NCBI RefSeq assembly: GCF_000420085.1 | Contig: NZ_ATUG01000003.1 | Coordinates: forward strand, 62,001 to 126,000 | DNA: 64,000 nt | Direction: 5' to 3' | Source of the DNA: Desulfospira joergensenii DSM 10085 | Lineage (GTDB): Bacteria > Desulfobacterota > Desulfobacteria > Desulfobacterales > Desulfobacteraceae | In this document: positions 15,380-22,995 of the stretch, in pieces | How the letters are laid out: every line of letters starts with the position of its first letter | How positions within the stretch are numbered: the first letter of the stretch is position 1 | Made by a program: the position numbers and the translations under genes | Notes under the pieces: model-generated | The model's input: only the letters and a program-made list of their open reading frames with translations | Database searches by the model: none | Told to the model about the DNA's origin: nothing

Positions 15380-16099
15380 ATGAAACAGCCATTAAAATGT
15401 CATCATGCCACAGGGGGAATAAAAATACTGTTGTTTGTCAGTTTCCTCCTTTTTTGCCCTGTGAAGATGGCATGGTCCCACCCCACGAAACTGGACCGTC
15501 TCTATGGCATTCCCACCCTGCCCAGGCACATCAAATACTATGAGGTTGACAATCAGGATCGCGTCATGCTCAATCCTTACCTGCAGGTTGCCTCAAGAAG
15601 ACATAAAGCCGTACTGAATACCCAGATTCCGGTGTATGGCTGGGTCATAGACGCCCATGGGAAGTTGAGAATCATTGCCGTGGCTCCGCACCCCAGGGGC
15701 CGCACTTATTCAGGCAATTATACACGGCCGGAAGACGGATACACAAACAGTCCAGGATATGTGGAAAGATATGGACATGTATCCGCACTTGCCGGAGCTC
15801 CCGGTCGTATCGGGGGAGAAATTGTCAATGATTATAAAAATAAAACATGGGTCATCAATAATAAATCCGGTCGGTATTCCAAGGAGAATATAGATCGTTT
15901 TCCCAATCAGTTGGGTAATGCAGCAGCCTTGATTCACGCTGTGGTTGACCCTGGAGGACAGGCTTGGGGACCGGTGGTCTATCTTTTGAATTATGCACCC
16001 GAATCATTGAAAGCTCGGGAGCAACATAATCCAGAACTCCGGTTCGGCAACCCCAAGACCAGGGGCCGGCCCTACCTGTTATTGGATCAGGACTGGTGA
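15380..16099 (+). CDS. Exported stand-alone paralogue of the pyrophosphatase C-terminal domain
   Basis: This is a 239-residue protein. From the ATG at 15380 the N-terminus has a basic stretch and a hydrophobic core (IKILLFVSFLLFC) typical of a signal peptide or anchor. An earlier in-frame ATG at 15311 lies in the terminator hairpin and is less likely. The mature part is nearly colinear with residues 264-473 of the pyrophosphatase fusion: IKYYEVDNQDRVMLNPYLQ, GRIGGEIVND, WVINNKSGRYSKENIDRF and LLLDQDW versus ILVDPAK. The Lys-rich insert is missing. The high DNA similarity of matching parts implies a local duplication. The conserved G-G-E and N-N-K-S-G-R-Y residues may form an active or binding site. 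Function unknown; the neighbourhood suggests phosphate-related periplasmic work. Confidence 0.78.
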   Translation: MKQPLKCHHATGGIKILLFVSFLLFCPVKMAWSHPTKLDRLYGIPTLPRHIKYYEVDNQDRVMLNPYLQVASRRHKAVLNTQIPVYGWVIDAHGKLRIIAVAPHPRGRTYSGNYTRPEDGYTNSPGYVERYGHVSALAGAPGRIGGEIVNDYKNKTWVINNKSGRYSKENIDRFPNQLGNAAALIHAVVDPGGQAWGPVVYLLNYAPESLKAREQHNPELRFGNPKTRGRPYLLLDQDW

Positions 16100-16338
16100 A
16101 AAATAGGCAAACCTAATAACAGAAAGCTTTGAAGATTGTTGAAACCCAGCTCATTCTTCTACGCATTTGCTGGGCCCTGAATTTTTGTAACTCTTGTTGA
16201 CAAACGATGACTGCTCCGTTATCCGTGCTCATTGTTCGGTTGCAAATTCCATTGTAAAAAGAGGTTTATTACCACAATTTGAGCAAATCTACGTCAGAGG
16301 ATCTGCGGTATCTGCGGAAAGATGTATATTCCGGGGTG

Positions 16339-18012
16339 CTACAAAATTCCCCTGACAGACGTTTGTTTCAAGCCTTCGAGAAATTTCTGGGTTAAAGCCT
16401 TGTCAACAAGGTGTTCATAAAGATTCCCTTCCCGGTTTGCACCAAAGACAGACCCGTCACTCAAAAAGAATGCCAGCAGTTTTTCACTGATCTTCTCCCG
16501 GTTCAGGGAAGGTTTTATTTTTGTCTGTCCGTTGAAGGGCCGGGGGCGGGGCAGGGTTTTGCCCGCGTCTATCCGGGATTTCATGTAATTGAGAATCCGC
16601 GTCAGCCTTAAGAGTGTAATGCTTTGAAGCCGGGTAGTGGTGTGATCCAGGGGCAGGGCAGAGGATCTCATCAGGGAGAAGGTCTGGGGCAGGAGATCGT
16701 TTTCTCTGCACAGATCCCAGTCCAAACTGCCAGGTGCCGGATAAAAGACGGAGAGACCGGCCAGAGTTCTTTTTTGGGCCAGGTAAAGGAGGTCTTCCAG
16801 GGACGAGGCTGCGGTTTGATTGGGGGCGCCGGCTATAACGTAGGAAACCGCAGACAGACCGGATTTTTGTGCCAGATCCAGAGTCAGATCATGGGCGTTT
16901 CTAACGTCGGGCCGGTTGAACCTCTTGAGCTGCTCCCCGGAGGTGGAGCCCAGGGACAGGTTCAGGGTCTGGAACCCGGATTCTTTCATGGCCCGGATCA
17001 TCTCCCGATCCAGGGAAGGGGGAAAGAGGCCGTTCATGGCCCTCAGTTCAGGCCTGTTTTCCGGGAAAATTTTATCCAGGCCGTCCAGAAGGGTCATAAA
17101 GTACTTTTTGTTCAGGGTCAGGTTTTCGTCTTCAAAATCGATGAACCCGATGTCCCGGACAAGGGCCTGGGCTTCAATCTCTTTGAGTACTTCTTTTACA
17201 TCCCTTTGGCGGAATCTTCCGTGGCTGGATCTGGAGGATACGGAACAATAGGAGCAGGGCATGGGGCAGCCCCGGCTGGTTACAACAGATATGGCAGCCT
17301 TTTTTTTTCTTTGGTAGTAATCCTGGCGGATCAGGCGGGACTGGGGCAGGGGATAATCGGACAGATCCTTCATCCACACCGGGGGATGGATAAAAGGCCC
17401 GCTCTTTTCCCTGAAACCGATACCGGGAACCTGCTTTAGGTCGGATCCGTCTGTCAGGGCCCGGCAGAGAAGGGGCAGGCTGATTTCCCCTTCCCCCCGA
17501 AGGATGAAATCAACGGCCTCGTCTACCAGGACCTGTTCCGGGAAAAGGGTGGGGTGGTGGCCGCCCAGAACCACTAGGGTCCGGGGAAAGAATTTTTTAA
17601 CGGTCCGGGCCGTGGCAAGGGCCTGGTCGGCATATGGGGTGAAAAGAGATGAAATGCCCACCAGAAAAGGCCTCTGGTCCCGGACAATTTTACCGATATG
17701 TTCAAAGCTGTACCCGAAATGGCAAAAATCATGGAAAAGGGAAAAAAGGGAAATATCGGATCTGCCGTAAAAGGGATTTAAATTGGAAAATTCAGGGGGA
17801 TAAGGCATGGACTTGGATTTATCCGTGGCCAGTCCGTCCAAAATCTGCGGTTCAAACCCCGAAGCTTCCAGGGCCGAAGCAATGGAGGCCAGGCCGTAAG
17901 GCACGGTCCGTTTCCGGGTGAGATAAAAATCCTGGACAGGCGGCTGGACCAGAAGAATTGAATCAGACACAGCCCTCTTTTCTATATCGAAAGATTTTCC
18001 ACTGGGACTCAT
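16339..18012 (-). CDS. B12-binding-domain radical SAM protein
   Basis: This is a 557-residue protein. The N-terminal 200 residues resemble a cobalamin-binding (B12-type) fold: SILLVQPP at the start, PYGLASIASALEASGFEPQILDG, LVVLGGHHPTLFPEQVL and FILRGEGEISLPLL. The central radical SAM core carries the iron-sulfur motif CPMPCSYCS (CxxxCxxC) and later strands such as FIDFEDENLTLN. A C-terminal extension of about 130 residues is unassigned. Such enzymes do SAM-dependent methylations or rearrangements; the substrate is unknown. It starts 8 bp after the MFS gene end, so the two form a unit, perhaps making and exporting a product. Confidence 0.88.
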   Translation of the reverse strand: MSPSGKSFDIEKRAVSDSILLVQPPVQDFYLTRKRTVPYGLASIASALEASGFEPQILDGLATDKSKSMPYPPEFSNLNPFYGRSDISLFSLFHDFCHFGYSFEHIGKIVRDQRPFLVGISSLFTPYADQALATARTVKKFFPRTLVVLGGHHPTLFPEQVLVDEAVDFILRGEGEISLPLLCRALTDGSDLKQVPGIGFREKSGPFIHPPVWMKDLSDYPLPQSRLIRQDYYQRKKKAAISVVTSRGCPMPCSYCSVSSRSSHGRFRQRDVKEVLKEIEAQALVRDIGFIDFEDENLTLNKKYFMTLLDGLDKIFPENRPELRAMNGLFPPSLDREMIRAMKESGFQTLNLSLGSTSGEQLKRFNRPDVRNAHDLTLDLAQKSGLSAVSYVIAGAPNQTAASSLEDLLYLAQKRTLAGLSVFYPAPGSLDWDLCRENDLLPQTFSLMRSSALPLDHTTTRLQSITLLRLTRILNYMKSRIDAGKTLPRPRPFNGQTKIKPSLNREKISEKLLAFFLSDGSVFGANREGNLYEHLVDKALTQKFLEGLKQTSVRGIL

Positions 18013-18020
18013 GCCCTAAA

Positions 18021-19187
18021 CTATTTCAGTTTGGGGAATCTGGCAATAAAAAATAGGGAAATCAGGGGGAGAAAAGCAATATAAAAGAGGACCTGTTCGA
18101 TTCCGTAGATATCGGCGAGCTTTCCCACCAGGGGGGAAAAGGCTCCCCCAAGGCCGTAGGCAAATCCCATCATCAGGCTGGAGACCATGGCCCGGGATTT
18201 GGGGGCAAGTTTCTGGGCCATGCCCACTCCCAGGGGCAGGGGGGCCAGCACCGAGAATCCCGCCAGAAAAGCCCCGATATATAGATAGGGGCCGGGCAGG
18301 TAGAGGTAGAGCATGAGTGCGGGCAACATCAGGAGATGGGAGAGAAAAAAGACAATCTTAAAACCGATCCGGTCTGCCAGGTATCCGCCCAGAAGTCCGC
18401 TCAGAGTGCCGGCCGCTATGAACAGGGAGACGATCAGGCCCACCGAGGTCAGGGCATGACCCTGTTTGGCAAGGAATACGGGCATGAACGTCATAAAGGC
18501 CTGACCGGTGACGGCCCTCAGAACCATGACAATCCAAATCAGGAAAATGGCCTTGTATACCTTTCCCAGGGAGTCCTTGACGGCACCGATAAATCCAAGG
18601 TGGGCCAGGTTTTCACTCACAGGCCGGGGCAGATAGCGCAGGCAGAACAGAAAGGAAATAAGGCCCAGTACCAGGGTCCAGGGCATGGCGGAAAGACCGA
18701 ACCGGGCCACATACCAGGTGATGAAGATGGGACCCAGGGCAAAGGAGAGGGTTCCGCCGGTGTTGAAGATCGAAAGACAGAATCCCGTCCGATTCCCTGA
18801 ATACAAAGGAATCATTCCCGTGGTGGAGGGGTGGAACATGGAAGAGCCCACAGATCCCAGGCAGAGCAGAAGAAGCAAAACCCAGAAATTCGGGGCCATT
18901 CCGGTAAAGGGAATGGAAAAAAAGGCCAGGAACAGCCCGGAAAGGACAAACCCCCTTGTCTCATACCGGTCTGCCAGATATCCCACGGCCGGCTGGATGA
19001 TAAAGGATATAAACCGGACAAGTCCGGTGATCAGCCCCACCTGGGCAAGGCTCAGACTGAGGCGATCCACAAAGGCCGGCAGCAGCGGGGTAAAAAAGGA
19101 GGAGTAAAAATCTCCGGTAAAATGAACCAGGGTCAGGACAAGGATGAGCCTGTAATTGACCCGGGTTGAATCGGTTTGATCAGACAT
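18021..19187 (-). CDS. Major facilitator superfamily transporter
   Basis: This is a 388-residue protein with about 12 hydrophobic segments. The MFS loop 2-3 signature is present as GYLADRYETRG, and a matching GGYLADRIGFK occurs in the second half. The opening LVLTLVHFTGDFYSSFFTPLLPAFVDRL resembles the fosmidomycin-resistance-like (Fsr) subgroup. The substrate is unknown. I took the ATG at 19187; a TTG at 19199 is in frame but lacks a ribosome site. It is immediately followed by the radical SAM gene. Confidence 0.9.
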   Translation of the reverse strand: MSDQTDSTRVNYRLILVLTLVHFTGDFYSSFFTPLLPAFVDRLSLSLAQVGLITGLVRFISFIIQPAVGYLADRYETRGFVLSGLFLAFFSIPFTGMAPNFWVLLLLLCLGSVGSSMFHPSTTGMIPLYSGNRTGFCLSIFNTGGTLSFALGPIFITWYVARFGLSAMPWTLVLGLISFLFCLRYLPRPVSENLAHLGFIGAVKDSLGKVYKAIFLIWIVMVLRAVTGQAFMTFMPVFLAKQGHALTSVGLIVSLFIAAGTLSGLLGGYLADRIGFKIVFFLSHLLMLPALMLYLYLPGPYLYIGAFLAGFSVLAPLPLGVGMAQKLAPKSRAMVSSLMMGFAYGLGGAFSPLVGKLADIYGIEQVLFYIAFLPLISLFFIARFPKLK

Positions 19188-19196
19188 GGGATCTAT

Positions 19197-19316
19197 CAAT
19201 TAATAGTTGAGAATTGACAATTAATAGTTGTGGACGGCCCTTTGGGCGCCGGATTTATAAAATGGGGCGGAGCATCCTCAATTATTAATTCTTCATTATC
19301 CATTGTTAATTTTTAA
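19197..19316. repeat. Intergenic AT-rich short repeats
   Basis: CAATTAATAGTTG occurs twice (19197-19209 and 19218-19230), and related AT-rich words (CAATTATTAATTC, CATTGTTAATTTTT) occur at 19278-19316 on the other side of a GC-rich core. The layout resembles a small interspersed or inverted repeat element, too degraded to name. It separates the UPF0210 and MFS genes. Confidence 0.4.
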
Positions 19317-20676
19317 GGCTGTGTATGGGCGCCGGAATCCTCCCGCCGTGGCGGACAAAAGAATCTTTCAGATCCAGATGGGGCACATCCATGATCCGGG
19401 CCTCCCCCAGAAGTCCGCCGAAAAAGACCTTGTCCCCGGCCTTTTTTCCGGGAACCGGTATCAGCCGGGTGGCCGTGGTCTTGGCATTGATCATGCCGAT
19501 GGCCATTTCATCTGCGATGATTCCGGCCAGGCATTCCTCGGTGATGTCTCCGGGAATGGGAACCATGTCCAGTCCCACGGAGCATACACAGGTCATGGAC
19601 TCCAGCTTTTCAATGGACAAAAATCCCCCATGGGCGGCCTGGGCGATGTTGAGATCCTCGCTCACCGGTATAAAGGCGCCGCTGAGTCCCCCTACATGGG
19701 AACTGGCAAAGGCCCCGCCTTTTTTCACGGCGTCGTTGAGCATGGCCAGAGCTGCTGTGGAGCCCGGGACCCCGATATGGGTCAGTCCCAGGGCCTGGAA
19801 GATCTCACCGATACTGTCCCCGACCGTGGGGGTGGGGGCCAGGGAAAGATCCACAACCCCGAACCGGATCCCCAGGTTTTCCGCCACTTCCCTGCCGATG
19901 AGTTCTCCCACCCGGGTGACCTTGCAGGCGGTCCGTTTGATGATTTCGGCAATACTTCCCAGGGTCATGTCCCGGTCTTCCAGATTCCTTTCTATGGCCC
20001 GCTTGACCACGCCCGGTCCGGAGACCCCGACGTTGATCACCGCATCGGCCACGCCGACGCCCAGATAGGCCCCGGCCATGAAAGGCATATCCTGGGGGAT
20101 ATTGGAAAATACGCAGAGTTTGGCGCAGGCCAGGCCGTCATCTTCAGCGGTCAGGGCCGCTGCCTCTTTGATGGCCCGGGACATCTCCAGAACGGCATCC
20201 ATGTTGATGCCGGCCTTGGTGGTGGCCACGTTCACCGAGGCGCAGACCCGCTGGGTCTGGGCCAGGGCCCGGGGCAGGGCGCTGATCAGGGACCGGTCCC
20301 CTTTTGCCATCCCTTTTTCCACCAGGGCGGAGAATCCGCCGATAAAATCGATATTGACCTCTTTGGCAATGTCGTTGAGCTCAAGGGCGATCTCCACCAT
20401 CTGTTCCGGGGAAAAACAAGCCCCCACAAGGGCAATGGGACTGATGGAGATCCGCTTGTTCACCACCTGGATTCCGTATTTCTCCCCGACGGCGTCGCAG
20501 ACAGGGACCAGGCGGGCGGCATGTTTCAGGATCTTTGCCCTCACATTGCGCTTAAAGATATCAATATCATGGCTGATGCAGTCAAAGAGGTTGATCCCCA
20601 GGGTGACGGCACGCACATCTAAATTTTCATTTTTTACCATCTCTATGGTGGAGATGATTTCTTGGTCGTTAAACAT
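19306..20676 (-). CDS. PFL/UPF0210 (DUF711) family protein
   Basis: This 456-residue protein belongs to the UPF0210 (DUF711) family, whose members are about 450 residues and have glycine-rich loops. Visible family segments are VRAVTLGINLFDC near residue 20, NIDFIGGFSALVEKGM near 130, VCASVNVATTKAGINMDAV, and a C-terminal VPIPGDITEECLAGIIADEMAIGMINAKTTATRLIPVPGK. Members are usually paired with an ACT-domain protein, as here, which suggests regulation by an amino acid or related ligand. Structures show a fold related to glycyl-radical enzymes, but the reaction is not known to me. The start ATG at 20676 lies 63 bp beyond the ACT gene. Confidence 0.92.
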   Translation of the reverse strand: MFNDQEIISTIEMVKNENLDVRAVTLGINLFDCISHDIDIFKRNVRAKILKHAARLVPVCDAVGEKYGIQVVNKRISISPIALVGACFSPEQMVEIALELNDIAKEVNIDFIGGFSALVEKGMAKGDRSLISALPRALAQTQRVCASVNVATTKAGINMDAVLEMSRAIKEAAALTAEDDGLACAKLCVFSNIPQDMPFMAGAYLGVGVADAVINVGVSGPGVVKRAIERNLEDRDMTLGSIAEIIKRTACKVTRVGELIGREVAENLGIRFGVVDLSLAPTPTVGDSIGEIFQALGLTHIGVPGSTAALAMLNDAVKKGGAFASSHVGGLSGAFIPVSEDLNIAQAAHGGFLSIEKLESMTCVCSVGLDMVPIPGDITEECLAGIIADEMAIGMINAKTTATRLIPVPGKKAGDKVFFGGLLGEARIMDVPHLDLKDSFVRHGGRIPAPIHSLKN

Positions 20677-20739
20677 GATTTTTCCTAAGGGTTTTTCCGT
20701 GAAAGTCTGGAAAGATGAGAATCAGACCATTCAGCGGAT

Positions 20740-21294
20740 CTATATTTTATTGATGACATCAAAGATGTTTCTGTGCTGGATACGGATGTCGAGATCAAGC
20801 TCTGCGGCCTTTTGTTTCAGGGCGTCGAACATGGCTCCGGCATCCACATCAGGGGTGATCTGGACCTGGTAGGACATGACATTGGCCCTGGGGTCCAGTC
20901 CGCCCTTGAACACGGCCTTGAGATTGATAATATTGGCGTTGAATCCGGCAATAATTTTGGAAATTCTGGCCACCAGCCCCTTTTGATCCGGCCCGATGGT
21001 GGTGATCAAAAAGATGTCTCCCCCGGGATCATTACCGGTTTCCAGGTCATTGCCCAGGGTATTGATGTGGATGGTCAGGCCTGAAGTTCCGTTTTTTTCA
21101 TCCAGACGTTTTCTGAGAAGGGTTTCATCGACTCCCGAAGGCGGCTCGATAATGAAAAATCCGGCAAACTGGTTCTGGAGGATCATCTGATTGACGTTTT
21201 CCAGGTTGCACTCCAGCTCATACAATAAATTGGAGATATGGGAGATGATGCCGGGTCTGTCCTTGCCCAGGACAGTGATAATCATTTTGTTCAT
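20740..21294 (-). CDS. ACT-domain regulatory protein (partner of UPF0210)
   Basis: This 184-residue protein has two ACT domains. The first (residues 1-70) opens with MIITVLGKDRPGIISHISNLL, and the second opens with FLITTIGPDQKGLVARISKII. It resembles glycine-cleavage repressor-like GcvR/UPF0237 proteins, which bind small ligands. The start at 21294 was chosen because the ACT fold begins there; upstream in-frame codons would overlap rpe. It sits 7 bp after rpe and before the UPF0210 gene, and this pairing is common in anaerobes. Confidence 0.9.
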   Translation of the reverse strand: MNKMIITVLGKDRPGIISHISNLLYELECNLENVNQMILQNQFAGFFIIEPPSGVDETLLRKRLDEKNGTSGLTIHINTLGNDLETGNDPGGDIFLITTIGPDQKGLVARISKIIAGFNANIINLKAVFKGGLDPRANVMSYQVQITPDVDAGAMFDALKQKAAELDLDIRIQHRNIFDVINKI

Positions 21295-21301
21295 GGTTCT
21301 T

Positions 21302-21952
21302 TTACATGGCCTTTCTGAGTTGGGATATGGTTTCTTTGTAGTCCGGGGTGTTGAAGATGGCGGATCCGGCCACAAAGCATGAGGCTCCGGCATCTGATAT
21401 CTGCCTGATGGTGTCCAGGTTCACTCCCCCGTCCACCTGGATGATCGCCTTGGAATTTTTTTCTTCCAGCATCTTTGACAGCAGGCGGATCTTTTCAACG
21501 CTGGACTCAATAAACTTTTGTCCTCCGAATCCCGGATTAACGCTCATGATCAGGATGAAATCGAGCTGATCCAGGACCCATTGAACCGATTCCAGGGGGG
21601 TTGCCGGATTCAGGGCCACCCCGGCCTTGACTCCCAAACTTTTGATGAGCTGGATGCTCCGGTGGAGGTGGGTGCAGGCCTCTGCATGGACAGATATCAG
21701 ATCCGCCCCTGCCTTTGCAAAGGAGGGGATCATGAGGTCGGGTCTTTCGATCATGAGGTGGACGTCCAGATCAAGACCGGAAACCCGTTTGCAGGCTTCC
21801 ACAATGATGGGGCCGTAGGTGATGTTGGGCACAAAGGCGCCGTCCATCACATCGATGTGAATCCAGTCTGCCCCGGCCTTTTCAATTTCCTCAAGTTCCT
21901 TTCCCAGGCAGGTGAAATCAGCGGAAAGAATGGAGGGTGCGATTAATCCCAT
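21302..21952 (-). CDS. rpe: Ribulose-phosphate 3-epimerase
   Basis: This is a 216-residue TIM-barrel enzyme that interconverts ribulose 5-phosphate and xylulose 5-phosphate in the pentose phosphate pathway. Family motifs are present in order: IAPSILSADF at the start, WIHIDVMDGAFVPNITYGP with the metal-binding His and Asp, VHLMIERPD, MSVNPGFGGQKFI, and VDGGVNLDTI near the end. The ATG at 21952 has AGGAG 8 bases upstream and matches the normal start; longer in-frame extensions are not credible. Its first 10 bp overlap the end of the PASTA gene. Confidence 0.97.
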   Translation of the reverse strand: MGLIAPSILSADFTCLGKELEEIEKAGADWIHIDVMDGAFVPNITYGPIIVEACKRVSGLDLDVHLMIERPDLMIPSFAKAGADLISVHAEACTHLHRSIQLIKSLGVKAGVALNPATPLESVQWVLDQLDFILIMSVNPGFGGQKFIESSVEKIRLLSKMLEEKNSKAIIQVDGGVNLDTIRQISDAGASCFVAGSAIFNTPDYKETISQLRKAM

Positions 21953-22995
21953 GGGTTTTCTCCTATGGTGAGCAACCGGGTCCATGAAGGGAGCCGGGAC
22001 TCTGCCCAGAGCAGGTCTTCGGCCTCCCGGGTCCATGGATCCAGGGTTCTGTGTTTAACATGTTTTTGATCAACAAAAACGTCTATAATAGTTTTTATTC
22101 CCGCAGGAATCAAGATATTAATATCTTGTCCCGGAGAGAAATATTCGTTGAACAGGTCCAGGGTGAGACCGCCCATGGTCATTTCCACCCGGACGTGTTT
22201 TTTTAAAAACCCCGGAGAAAGGGGAGTTGATACCAGGATCACCCCTTTGAGATTGTCCGGGTCCATCTCCAGGTTTTGCCGGCTGTGGCTGGCCAGAAGT
22301 TCGATCTTTGATTCGGAAAGGACCGGATGTCCGGATATTGGATTCTGGGAAAGGACAATGCCCGGCCGGGTATTGGGACTGTTCCGGGATGTGATGGAAT
22401 CGGGTTCCAGGTTCATCCCGTCCAGAACCTGGACAGCATCGGCAAGGAGGCTGCCCGTGAGATCCGGCATGACCATGGGGAGAGCCGAGGGTCCCCGGCT
22501 GACCAGAAGCATGCATGGGGCCTCTTTTGAAGATTGGGTAAAAGGCCTGGGATACTGGGCGATGACATGGTCCTTTCGGGTGTCCGGGGAGTGGACAAAA
22601 CTTAAGGAAGCCGGTTTCAATCCAACACTTTCCAGGGTGAGGCCGGCCTGTCCAAGGGGCAGCTGCCTCAGATCCGGCATGAGGATCTCTTCCCGGCCCT
22701 TTGATATATAGATCATCACGTCTCTCCCCTTTTTGATAAGGGCGCCCGGGGCCGGATCCTGGAAGGTGATGCTGTACTCCGGGATGGCCGGATCATACTG
22801 GCTTCCAAGTAGCTTGGCGTTCAGGCCCATCCGGGTCAGGGTCTCCAGTACATAGATGATGTTTTTTCCCTTGAGCTGGGGCAGGACCACCTCTTTTGCA
22901 CTCTTGGTAAACAGGGTGATGAACAGATATCCCCCGGCACCGGCCAGGGCAAAAACCAGGGAGAAGATGAGCAGGTATCTGAGTAAGATCTTCAT
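21943..22995 (-). CDS. PASTA-domain membrane-anchored protein
   Basis: This is a 350-residue protein. An N-terminal hydrophobic segment (residues 5-30, IFSLVFALAGAGGYLFITLF) anchors it in the inner membrane. Three PASTA repeats follow: VVLPQLKGKNIIYVLETLTRMGL, ILMPDLRQLPLGQAGLTLESVGL and MVMPDLTGSLLADAVQVLDGM, each with the following SQ(NY)P or similar G-x-x-V turn. PASTA domains bind peptidoglycan stem peptides or muropeptides. Unlike Gram-positive PASTA proteins, no kinase or transpeptidase domain is attached. The C-terminal 100 residues are unassigned. It overlaps rsmB by 4 bp, so it belongs to the same operon. Deltaproteobacteria commonly carry this gene at rsmB. Confidence 0.87.
   Translation of the reverse strand: MKILLRYLLIFSLVFALAGAGGYLFITLFTKSAKEVVLPQLKGKNIIYVLETLTRMGLNAKLLGSQYDPAIPEYSITFQDPAPGALIKKGRDVMIYISKGREEILMPDLRQLPLGQAGLTLESVGLKPASLSFVHSPDTRKDHVIAQYPRPFTQSSKEAPCMLLVSRGPSALPMVMPDLTGSLLADAVQVLDGMNLEPDSITSRNSPNTRPGIVLSQNPISGHPVLSESKIELLASHSRQNLEMDPDNLKGVILVSTPLSPGFLKKHVRVEMTMGGLTLDLFNEYFSPGQDINILIPAGIKTIIDVFVDQKHVKHRTLDPWTREAEDLLWAESRLPSWTRLLTIGENPWD

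Noticed and set aside
16624-17439. Plus-strand open frame of 271 codons opposite the radical SAM gene
   Set aside because: The opposite strand carries the CxxxCxxC motif and a consistent B12-radical SAM layout; the plus frame is low-complexity Gly/Gln-rich.
19303-20622. Plus-strand open frame of 439 codons opposite the UPF0210 gene
   Set aside because: Rich in Gly, His and Asp as expected for antisense of a GC-rich gene; the minus-strand protein has clear family motifs and an ACT partner.
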